DNA of 9,380 nucleotides from an uncultured Sphingorhabdus sp. (GTDB lineage: Bacteria; Pseudomonadota; Alphaproteobacteria; Sphingomonadales; Sphingomonadaceae): the NCBI GenBank assembly GCA_937873665.1, contig CALMYW010000247.1, positions 1 to 9,380 on the forward strand. Direction: 5' to 3'. The notes beneath the pieces were generated by a model that did no database searches, had not been told where the DNA came from, and saw only the letters and a program-made list of their open reading frames with translations. Positions 1 to 6,977 of this stretch are shown here, piece by piece (the stretch's first letter is position 1; every line of letters starts with the position of its first letter). The position numbers were made by a program, and so were the translations under genes.

Positions 1-11
1 GGGCATGTCTG

Positions 12-566
12 ATGGCGACAAATCATCCTCCGAACACGGCGATGCTCAGCATCCGGCTCGACGCCGATGCGCTCGCGGCGTTCGACAGGTTCGCCGTCGG
101 GCGTGGTGGGCGCAGCGCGTTAGTGCGGCAGATGATCGAACAGACGCTGCACGAAAGCGATCAGCGGCCTCTCATTGACCGCCCCGAAGGCGCATCGCGC
201 AATCGCGTTTCGCTCCGGTTTACCGATGTCGAGATTGCCGTGATCGAGGTTCGGGCGGCGCAGCGTTCGACCGATCGAGCTGGCTGGATCAAGGCATTGG
301 TGCGCCGCCACCTCGCATTGAAATCACGGGTCGATGACGGTCTGCTGGCCGAACTCGCACCGATCAGGATGCAGTTGCTCCGTATAGGTCGCAATCTCAA
401 TCAGGCGATGAAAGCAGCCAATACGTCGATGCTTGAGACCGGCGACAAGCAGATCGAACCCGAGCTGCGCCGGATCGCCGACATGCGGATGGAGGTGTCC
501 GAGCAGGTCACAGCGGTTGGCGAGGCCATGCGCGGCGATGTTAGCTACTGGACAGTGCCGGACTGA
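12..566 (+). CDS. mobC: MobC-like relaxosome accessory protein with two ribbon-helix-helix segments
   Basis: A 184-residue DNA-binding protein that probably binds the transfer origin and helps the downstream relaxase nick it. Two stretches look like ribbon-helix-helix folds: residues about 11-46 (a short strand beginning LSIRLDADAL, then two helices) and about 64-101 (strand NRVSLRF, then two helices). Residues about 115-137 contain IGRNLNQAMKA, which matches the 'G-N-L-N-Q' signature seen near the C-terminal part of MobC proteins. The rest is predicted helical. The stop TGA shares its last base with the relaxase ATG, so the two are translationally coupled. The start at 12 is the first ATG in frame, but the frame is open to the window edge (GCA TGT CTG), so an upstream start cannot be excluded. 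A TGA at 10-12 in another frame overlaps this ATG and could end a preceding gene. MobC assignment is by motif and neighbour; a plain RHH regulator is the alternative. Confidence 0.83.
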   Translation: MATNHPPNTAMLSIRLDADALAAFDRFAVGRGGRSALVRQMIEQTLHESDQRPLIDRPEGASRNRVSLRFTDVEIAVIEVRAAQRSTDRAGWIKALVRRHLALKSRVDDGLLAELAPIRMQLLRIGRNLNQAMKAANTSMLETGDKQIEPELRRIADMRMEVSEQVTAVGEAMRGDVSYWTVPD

Positions 567-1621
567 TGGGTCTGGAATCCGCCCTGTGGGAAGCGACGCG
601 CCCCGCCTTCAGGGTGCGTTATATCCATGACCCGGCCAATTCGCCGCGCGTCCCGCTCTATGCCAGCTACGGTTTTGCCACCGGCCCGACCGCCCGCGCC
701 AAGCTGGCGCGGATCGTCCGCAAAGCTCCCGAGGTGGTGGTCAAGGTCACGGGCCGCCAGCGGGGCGGCAAACACGTCAAGGCCCATCTCGACTATATCG
801 GGCGCAAGGGTGCCTTGGAGATCGAAACCCGCGACGGCGAAATCCTTACAACCAACGAGGACATCGCCGAACGCGCAGCGGAGTGGAGCGACTCCCTCCA
901 ATGGCGATCGCGGCCTACGGTGTCGTCGGTGTCGCTGATCTTCTCGATGCCCGAAGGCACTGACCCCGACAAAGTTTTGGGAGCCGTCCGCGCGCTCGCC
1001 CATGCCGAGCTGAGCGACAATCACGATTATGTCCTGGCCCTTCATACCGACACACCGCGCCCGCATGTCCATCTGACGGTGCAGGCTGAAGGGCTGGATC
1101 GCACCCGCTTCAATCCGCGTCCGGTTCAGCTCAATCGTTTCCGTGAACGCTTTGCCCGTGAATTGCGAGCGCGCGGCGTGGCTGCCGAAGCGACTCCGAG
1201 GCGGGCGCGCGGACAGGGCATCGCCGGATCGAGCATGGCGCTGGTCAAATTGCGGGCGAGGCTGCGAACCGAAGTAAGCCGACAGATTACCCAATCCGAC
1301 CGCCGCACCAACGAGCAAGCCATTGCAGTGGCAAGGGGCCAGGATCAGTTGCCGCCGTTCATCGCAGTCGGCACATTTCGCTGGCAAGAGATACGCCGTG
1401 CCTATGAACAAACCGCGTCTGCGCTGGACGCCACCGGGCAAGCCGAAGACCGGGAGCTTGCAAGTGATGTGCGCGCCTTCCTCGACAAGCATCAGGGTAT
1501 GAATGCCACGCCCGAAGTTTTTGCGGCACACCATGCAAAGCTGTTGAACCGTGCAATACCTTCGCTGGATGTCGGCCGATCAAAGGATATAAAACCTTCT
1601 GACAACGAACGAAGCCGCTAA
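566..1621 (+). CDS. MOBP/VirD2-type relaxase (mobilisation nuclease)
   Basis: A 351-residue DNA relaxase. It would cleave one strand at oriT, stay covalently attached through a tyrosine, and pilot the strand during conjugation. Seen directly: motif I around AHLDYIGRKG with candidate catalytic Tyr77, and motif III HTDTPRPHVHLTV with metal-binding His160, His167 and His169, the H-x-D-x4-H-x-H pattern of MOBP relaxases. Asp162 fits the same motif. Residues 1-60 precede the catalytic fold, so Tyr77 lies much further in than in VirD2 or RP4 TraI (about residues 22-29). The C-terminal ~130 residues are Arg/Ala-rich and helical with no recognised domain; there is no helicase, primase or long C-terminal region. 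Start ATG 566 overlaps the mobC stop (TGATG) and has no strong Shine-Dalgarno, consistent with coupling. No coupling protein or secretion genes are visible, so transfer probably relies on outside machinery. The exact relaxase subfamily is uncertain. Confidence 0.92.
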   Translation: MGLESALWEATRPAFRVRYIHDPANSPRVPLYASYGFATGPTARAKLARIVRKAPEVVVKVTGRQRGGKHVKAHLDYIGRKGALEIETRDGEILTTNEDIAERAAEWSDSLQWRSRPTVSSVSLIFSMPEGTDPDKVLGAVRALAHAELSDNHDYVLALHTDTPRPHVHLTVQAEGLDRTRFNPRPVQLNRFRERFARELRARGVAAEATPRRARGQGIAGSSMALVKLRARLRTEVSRQITQSDRRTNEQAIAVARGQDQLPPFIAVGTFRWQEIRRAYEQTASALDATGQAEDRELASDVRAFLDKHQGMNATPEVFAAHHAKLLNRAIPSLDVGRSKDIKPSDNERSR

Positions 1622-1813
1622 CCGGATCGCGCTGAGATTCACGCGTTCGGTCAGCCCAAATCATCATGCGCTCACCTGTGCAAGCTCTCCTCATCGCCGC
1701 ACGGTTCGGTTTCGGTCTGGATCGTCCGAGGTGAATGGCGAACCTGCTTTCGAGCATTTCGGTCCGCGCGCGGCAGATGGTTTCGGCGTTGACTCCATCC
1801 ATTTCAGCTTTCC
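1622..1813. other. 192 bp junction between the mobilisation and metal modules
   Basis: This gap separates two convergent genes, the relaxase ending at 1621 and the ATPase ending at 1814. I found no credible gene in it. A 22-codon + strand ORF from the ATG at 1666 (ends 1734) resembles nothing known. A - strand frame crosses the gap but runs on antisense into the relaxase. No clear factor-independent terminator is present: the best hairpins are a 4 bp stem with a TTCG loop at 1745-1756, and a 5 bp stem at 1819-1832 overlapping the end of the ATPase gene. Neither is followed by a T tract. No IS ends, target-site duplication or att-like repeat was recognised. The gap is a plausible point where the two modules were joined, but the sequence does not prove it. 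Confidence 0.6.
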
Positions 1814-3718
1814 TTACTTTCCGGGGGCGGAAGGCAGCGGCCTGAAGGTCCAGAATAGCAGCAGCGCGTTGATCGTTACGAGGATCGTCGCGCCGGTGTC
1901 GGCAATGATGGCGGTCCACAAATTTGTGAGGCCGAAGATGGCGAGCACAAGGAAAATGAGTTTGAGACCAATGGCAATCACGATGTTGACCAAAATTGTC
2001 CGGCGGGTTGATCGCGCGAGCCTAATGGCGTCAGGCACCCCAGTCAGCCGATCCCGCAGCAGCCCGATGTCGGCGGTCTCAATCGCGACGTCGGTTCCTC
2101 CGCCCATGGCAAGGCCGATCGAAGCCTTGGCGAGTGCCGGCGCGTCATTGACACCGTCGCCCACCATCAACACGGGATTCTCAGCCTTCAGGGCGTCGAT
2201 CCGGAGGAGCTTCTCGGACGGCATGAGTTCGCCCTCTGCTTCCATTCCCAGCGGCGCTGCTATGGCTGACGCTGTGCGTTGATTATCGCCGCTCAGCATC
2301 AACGAGCGGACACCCATCTGCGACAGCGCAGCAACAGCGGGCTTGGCATCGTCGCGGGCTTCGTCACGGCTTGCGATGAAGCCCAATATGCGATCCTCAA
2401 GGAGGACCACGGCAACCGTCTTTCCCTCACGCTCGCAGGATTCGATCTGCGCGGCCATCGAAGGCTCCAGACCGGGTGCGGCCCGGGGACTGAGGATCGC
2501 GACCAAACGGCCATCGACTTTACCTTCAACACCTTCGCCCTGTCGGATTCGCACGCCTTCAGCGCCCAAAAGGGTAATGCTGCGACGACTCGCCTCGGAA
2601 ACGATGGCGCGGGCGACCGGATGCGACAGTCCGTTTTCAACCGACGCGGCGAGACCAAGGATTTCAGCCGGATCGCCCACCACATCGGTGACGACGGGGT
2701 GGCCCAAAGTGAGTGTGCCAGTCTTGTCGAATGCGGCAATGCGAATGCGTGCGAGCATTTCGAGCGCCGCACCGCTCTTGATGAGAATGCCGTAACGGGC
2801 TGCCGTTGCAATGCCGGTTGCAATTGCTGCCGGGGTTGAAAGAACAAGCGCGCACGGACAAGCGATCAGCAACACGGTAAGGGCGCGATAGGCCCAGACC
2901 GGCCAGTCGCCGCCAAATGCCAAAGGCGGAACAATCGCCACGAGCGCTGCAATTACTATGGCGGCTGGCGTGTACCAGCCGCTGAAGCTGTCTATGAAAC
3001 GTGCGGTCGGTGCCGTCGTCGCCTGTGCATCGGCAACCAGATCTCCGATGCGGGCCACAACACTATTCGCCGAATCCTTGGTGACCTCGACACGGAGGAT
3101 GCCATCGCCATTGATGCTGCCTGCGAAAACCTCCTTGCCTTCGCCTTTCGATACCGGACGGGACTCTCCCGTGATCGCGGCTTCGTTAAGTTCCGAAACG
3201 CCCGAGAGGATTCGTCCGTCGGCAGCCAGCCTGTCGCCAGCAGAAACCAGCAGGATCATCCCGATGCGAAGCTCTACGGCGCTCACGGTTTTCCGCTCGC
3301 CATTCTCTTCAATAACCGCTTCGGACGGGAGCAACTCGGCAAGCGCACGCAGCCCCGAACTGGCGCGAGCTGCTGCAAAGCCTTCCAGCAGTTCGCCAAG
3401 CGAGAACAGTGCGACCACAACAACCGCCTCGGCACCAGCACCAATTGGAAGTGCGCCCAGCACCGCGATAGTGACGAGCGTTTCGATGCTGAAAGGTTGC
3501 CCTCGTGCGGCTTTTCGAACGGCGGCAAGAGCGAAGGGAATGACCGCGATTGCGGCACTCACCCCGTAAGCAAGCTGTGCATATTCGGGCATCAACCAGG
3601 CGATGGCATAGGCAAGCGCAGCGCAGACGCAGGCCAGAGCAAATGTCCGCAGCCCTTCGCTTTCAAAGAGCGTCTTTCCAGCCCCGTGCGCTGCGTGTCC
3701 GTGTGTGTCTTCGCTCAT
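1814..3718 (-). CDS. cadA: P1B-2 type Zn2+/Cd2+/Pb2+-exporting ATPase (CadA/ZntA family)
   Basis: A 634-residue inner-membrane pump that uses ATP to move divalent metals from cytoplasm to periplasm. Key parts in order: two N-terminal membrane helices (about 24-68), a helix pair (about 79-115), actuator loop with TGES at 183-186, membrane metal site CPC at 287-289, phosphorylated Asp331 in DKTGTLT, the N-domain SHP at 365-367, hinge GDGVNDAP at 520-527, and two final helices. Lys586 and Asp607 (DTG) lie 21 residues apart, the same spacing as the Lys/Asp pair of E. coli ZntA, which points to Zn/Cd/Pb rather than Cu. The usual N-terminal HMA domain with GMTCxxC is absent; only HGHAAH (residues 6-11) could bind metal there, which explains the short length (family usually ~700+). 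It starts 12 bp after the czcA stop, with AAGAG seven bases before the ATG, and is last in the operon. Metal specificity is inferred, not shown. Confidence 0.95.
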   Translation of the reverse strand: MSEDTHGHAAHGAGKTLFESEGLRTFALACVCAALAYAIAWLMPEYAQLAYGVSAAIAVIPFALAAVRKAARGQPFSIETLVTIAVLGALPIGAGAEAVVVVALFSLGELLEGFAAARASSGLRALAELLPSEAVIEENGERKTVSAVELRIGMILLVSAGDRLAADGRILSGVSELNEAAITGESRPVSKGEGKEVFAGSINGDGILRVEVTKDSANSVVARIGDLVADAQATTAPTARFIDSFSGWYTPAAIVIAALVAIVPPLAFGGDWPVWAYRALTVLLIACPCALVLSTPAAIATGIATAARYGILIKSGAALEMLARIRIAAFDKTGTLTLGHPVVTDVVGDPAEILGLAASVENGLSHPVARAIVSEASRRSITLLGAEGVRIRQGEGVEGKVDGRLVAILSPRAAPGLEPSMAAQIESCEREGKTVAVVLLEDRILGFIASRDEARDDAKPAVAALSQMGVRSLMLSGDNQRTASAIAAPLGMEAEGELMPSEKLLRIDALKAENPVLMVGDGVNDAPALAKASIGLAMGGGTDVAIETADIGLLRDRLTGVPDAIRLARSTRRTILVNIVIAIGLKLIFLVLAIFGLTNLWTAIIADTGATILVTINALLLFWTFRPLPSAPGK

Positions 3719-3725
3719 GTTCTCG

Positions 3726-3730
3726 CTCTT
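3726..3730 (-). promoter_or_regulatory. Ribosome binding site of cadA
   Basis: AAGAG read on the - strand, immediately after the czcA TGA and seven bases before the ATPase ATG at 3718. This modest site within a 12 bp gap suggests translation linked to czcA. Confidence 0.55.
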
Positions 3731-6700
3731 TCACTTTTGCGGCAATTCACTGCCGAACTGATCGACGTCGCTGTATTCGCCGGTTTCATGATGCTTGTGC
3801 CGCCCCTTGAGCAGCAATTGGCTGATCGCGGGCAGAACGAAGAGCGTCAGGATCGTCGAGGTTATCAGCCCGCCGATCACGACGATGGCGAGCGGCTTTT
3901 GCACCTCCGCGCCTTGCCCGGTCGCCAGCGCCATCGGGACGAAGCCGATGGCCGGGACGATGCCGGTCATCAGCACCGCGCGGAAGCGTTCGAGCGAGCC
4001 TTCGATCACTGCGCGGTCCACCGCCAAGCCCGCCTCGATCCGCTGGTTGATCGCAGTCATCACGACAAGGCCATTCAGCACACCGACACCCGCCAGCACA
4101 ATGAAACCCACCGCCGCCGATACCGAAAAGGGCAGTCCCCATAGCGCGAGAGCGAACACGCCGCCCGCGAGCCCCAAGGGAATGGCCGAATACACGGCGA
4201 TGGCAGGCCGGAACCCACGCAAGGCAACGAACAGAATGCCGAAGATCGCCGCGAACACGATGGGAATGACCAGCGAAAGACGCTGCGATGCGGCTTGCAG
4301 ATTCTCGAACTGCCCGCCCCATTCGATGGCGCTGCCGGGCGGCAACTGCACCTGTGCTGCAACTTTGCTTTGGGCTTCGGATATGAAGCTACCCAAATCG
4401 TTGCCGCGCACATTGGCCTGCACGACGACACGGCGCTGACCATTATCGCGGCTGACCTGATTGAGACCCTCGGAGAAACCGAAGCTCGCAACCGCGCTCA
4501 GCGGAATAGACGCGCCTTCCTGCGGCAACATGACGGGCAGCGCGCCAACGGCGTCCAGATCGTTCCGGCCCGCATTCGGCAGTCGCACAACGATGTCGAA
4601 CCGCCGATCGCCCTCAAAGACAATGCCCGCCTCGCGCCCACCAAGCGCGGCGGCCACGGTGTCGGTCACGTCCTGCAAGGTGAGACCGTAGCGCGCGATG
4701 GCGTCGCGGTCGAACTTGACGTCGAGCTGCGGGAAGCCCTCGGTCTGCTCGACCTTGACGTCTGCCGCGCCCGGAACTGTGTTCAGAACCGCTGCGACCT
4801 TTGCACCCGCCGCGCTCATGGCATCGAGATCGTCGCCATAGAGCTTGATCGCGATGTCGCCGCGCACGCCCGCGATCAGCTCGTTGAAGCGCAGTTCGAT
4901 GGGCTGGCTGATCTCGAAGGCACTACCGACCAAGGGTTTGAGCTTGGCTTCGAGCCGTTCGATCACTTCTTCCTTCGTATCGACGCCAGCGGGCCATTCG
5001 TCCTTGGGCTTCAGTATGACGAACGAGTCCGAGATATTGGCGGGCATCGGGTCTGTGCCGACTTCCGCAGTTCCGGTCTTCGAGAACATATAAGCGACTT
5101 CAGGAAGCGTCACCGCCGCCTTCTCGATCTGCCGTTGCAAGGTCAGTGACTGATTGAGCGAAGTCGAGGGGATGCGGATGCCTTGCAGCGCAATGTCGCC
5201 CTCGTCGAGCTGCGGGATGAACTCCCGGCCCAGCATGAGGAACACCAGCCCCGCCAGCACGAATGCGCCAACGCCAGCACCGATCCACGGCCAGGGCCGC
5301 GCCACCGCCTTGTCGAGCAAGGGCATGTAACGCTCCTTGGCGAGAGCGACTGCCTTCACCTCCTTTTCGGCCACTTCGCCGCGAATGAGCAGGGCGACCA
5401 TTGCCGGCACGAAAGTCAGCGAGAGGATGAACGCGCCCGCCAGCGCCAGCATCACGGTGATCGCCATCGGCGAGAACATCTTGCCCTCGACCCCAGTGAA
5501 GGTGAGCAAGGGCGCGAAGACGAGGAAGATTATCGCCTGCCCGTAGATCGTCGGGCGCACCATCTCGCGCGATGCCTCAAACACCTCGTGCAGCCGTTCG
5601 GTCAGGTTCAGCACCCGGCCTTCGTGATGCTGGCGTTGGGCCAACCGCATCAGGCAGTTCTCGATGATGATGATCGAGCCATCGACGATCAGCCCGAAGT
5701 CCAGTGCGCCAAGGCTCATCAGATTTCCCGACGTGCCGGTCGCGTTCATGCCCATCGCCATCATCAGGAACGACAGCGGAATGACCAATGTGGCGATGGC
5801 GGCAGCACGGATGTTGCCGAGCAGCCAGAACAGCACCGCGACCACAAGCAATGCACCTTCGAGCAAGTTCTTCTCGACCGTCCAGATGGTTGCATTCACC
5901 AGCTTTGAGCGGTCAAGCACGGTCTTGACCTTGATTCCGGGCGGCATGGATTTGGCGACTTCGCCCAATCGCTCGGAAACAGCGTTGGCGACGATCCGGC
6001 TGTTGCCACCCGCGATCATCAAGGCGGTGCCGACAACGACCTCGTTGCCATTTTCAGAGGCCGCGCCGGTGCGAAGGTCGCCGCCGATGCGGACGTTGGC
6101 GACATCGCGCACCGCAACCGCGACGCCGCCGCGCGTGGCCACAGTGGCGCGGCCGATCTCGTCCAGGGTGCGGATGCGGCCGTCGGCCTTGACCAGAAAC
6201 GCCTCGCCGCCGCGCTCGACGAAGTTCGCACCGACCGAGATGTTCGCCTTCTCCAGCGCCTCGGCGAGTTCTGAAAATGAAATGTGATAGGTGGCGAGCT
6301 TGGCCGGATCGGGTTCGACGACGAACTGCTTTTCATAGCCGCCGATGCTGTCGATCCCGGCGACGCCAGCGACGGTTTTGAGCTGGGGCCGGATCACCCA
6401 ATCCTGAACCGTCCGCAGATAGGCGAGCTTTGAGACTTCATCGGTCAGCATTTTGCCGTCGGTAGTCAGATAGCTGCCATCGGGCTGGAATCCGGGTTTG
6501 CCCGCGATCTTCGGATTGGCCTTGGTCCCGGCAGGCTCAAACTCGACGACATACATAAGCACTTCGCCGAGGCCCGTCGTCACCGGCCCCATTTGCGGCT
6601 CGACGCCTTCGGGCAGGCTTTCCTTGGCTTGCGTCAGTCGCTCTGCGACCTGCTGACGCGCGAAATAGAGATCGACGCCTTCGTCGAACACGACCGTCAC

Positions 6701-6976
6701 CTGGCTGAAACCGTTGCGCGAAATCGAGCGTGAGCTTTCGAGGCCGGGTATCCCCGCCATCGCGGTTTCGACCGGGAAGGTAACAAGCCGCTCCATGTCG
6801 AGCGGACCAAGCGCGGGCGCGACGGTATTCACCTGCACTTGCTTGTTGGTGATGTCGGGAACGGCGTCGATCGGCAGCTTCAAAAGCTGCGCCGCGCCGA
6901 AGGCTGCGATGATGACCGTGATGACGACCACGCCCCAGCGGAAGCGGATCGCCGCGTCGAGAAGTTTTTCGATCAT
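3731..6976 (-). CDS. czcA: CzcA, heavy-metal RND efflux pump, inner-membrane proton antiporter
   Basis: A 1081-residue trimeric RND pump that exports divalent metal using proton influx, joined to CzcB and CzcC. The N-terminus is typical of CzcA (IEKLLDAAIRFRW, then KLPIDAVPDITNKQVQVNT). The membrane signature DFGLIVDGSIIIIEN holds the three acidic residues Asp426, Asp432 and Glu439, the pattern of Zn/Co/Cd/Ni pumps rather than the Cu/Ag CusA type. The two-fold RND repeat is complete, with DEGDIALQGIRIP and QPIELRFNELIAGVRGD in the second periplasmic part. I chose the start at 6976 over an in-frame ATG at 7003. The 6976 start has GGAG seven bases upstream, sits one base after the czcB stop (TGAGATG), and matches the family N-terminus; the 7003 start would overlap czcB. 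Unusual points are an extra ~25 residues near positions 148-186 and a His-containing C-terminal tail (His1060, 1062, 1063). The preferred metal cannot be fixed from sequence. Confidence 0.97.
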   Translation of the reverse strand: MIEKLLDAAIRFRWGVVVITVIIAAFGAAQLLKLPIDAVPDITNKQVQVNTVAPALGPLDMERLVTFPVETAMAGIPGLESSRSISRNGFSQVTVVFDEGVDLYFARQQVAERLTQAKESLPEGVEPQMGPVTTGLGEVLMYVVEFEPAGTKANPKIAGKPGFQPDGSYLTTDGKMLTDEVSKLAYLRTVQDWVIRPQLKTVAGVAGIDSIGGYEKQFVVEPDPAKLATYHISFSELAEALEKANISVGANFVERGGEAFLVKADGRIRTLDEIGRATVATRGGVAVAVRDVANVRIGGDLRTGAASENGNEVVVGTALMIAGGNSRIVANAVSERLGEVAKSMPPGIKVKTVLDRSKLVNATIWTVEKNLLEGALLVVAVLFWLLGNIRAAAIATLVIPLSFLMMAMGMNATGTSGNLMSLGALDFGLIVDGSIIIIENCLMRLAQRQHHEGRVLNLTERLHEVFEASREMVRPTIYGQAIIFLVFAPLLTFTGVEGKMFSPMAITVMLALAGAFILSLTFVPAMVALLIRGEVAEKEVKAVALAKERYMPLLDKAVARPWPWIGAGVGAFVLAGLVFLMLGREFIPQLDEGDIALQGIRIPSTSLNQSLTLQRQIEKAAVTLPEVAYMFSKTGTAEVGTDPMPANISDSFVILKPKDEWPAGVDTKEEVIERLEAKLKPLVGSAFEISQPIELRFNELIAGVRGDIAIKLYGDDLDAMSAAGAKVAAVLNTVPGAADVKVEQTEGFPQLDVKFDRDAIARYGLTLQDVTDTVAAALGGREAGIVFEGDRRFDIVVRLPNAGRNDLDAVGALPVMLPQEGASIPLSAVASFGFSEGLNQVSRDNGQRRVVVQANVRGNDLGSFISEAQSKVAAQVQLPPGSAIEWGGQFENLQAASQRLSLVIPIVFAAIFGILFVALRGFRPAIAVYSAIPLGLAGGVFALALWGLPFSVSAAVGFIVLAGVGVLNGLVVMTAINQRIEAGLAVDRAVIEGSLERFRAVLMTGIVPAIGFVPMALATGQGAEVQKPLAIVVIGGLITSTILTLFVLPAISQLLLKGRHKHHETGEYSDVDQFGSELPQK

Positions 6977-6977
6977 C

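Noticed and set aside
545..1534. 329-codon open frame on the - strand opposite the relaxase
   Set aside because: Fully antisense to a relaxase with canonical motifs. GC-rich DNA often leaves the opposite frame open, and its translation shows no known domain.
1646..1764. Three copies of TTCGGTC in the gap (1646, 1711, 1758), as possible iterons or operator sites
   Set aside because: Spacing is irregular and the same heptamer occurs inside genes, for example near 5598 and 7734. It is probably compositional.
1..1813. oriT nick site
   Set aside because: No inverted repeat next to a recognisable MOBP nick motif was found by eye. oriT most often lies upstream of mobC, outside the window.
1745..1832. 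Short hairpins at 1745-1756 and 1819-1832 as terminators
   Set aside because: Stems are only 4-5 bp and no T tract follows on either strand.
1359..1919. 186-codon - strand frame spanning the 192 bp gap, possibly a fifth operon gene
   Set aside because: Most of it is antisense to the relaxase or overlaps the ATPase end. The gap-spanning part has no recognisable motif. A start with AGGTGAGC before ATGATG near 1668 exists, but nothing else supports it.
1731..2282. 183-codon + strand frame opposite the ATPase 3' end
   Set aside because: Ser/Met-rich antisense shadow of the conserved GDGVNDAP and Lys/Asp regions, with no domain of its own.
4295..5149. 284-codon + strand frame inside czcA
   Set aside because: Antisense to a conserved RND pump; composition typical of a shadow frame.
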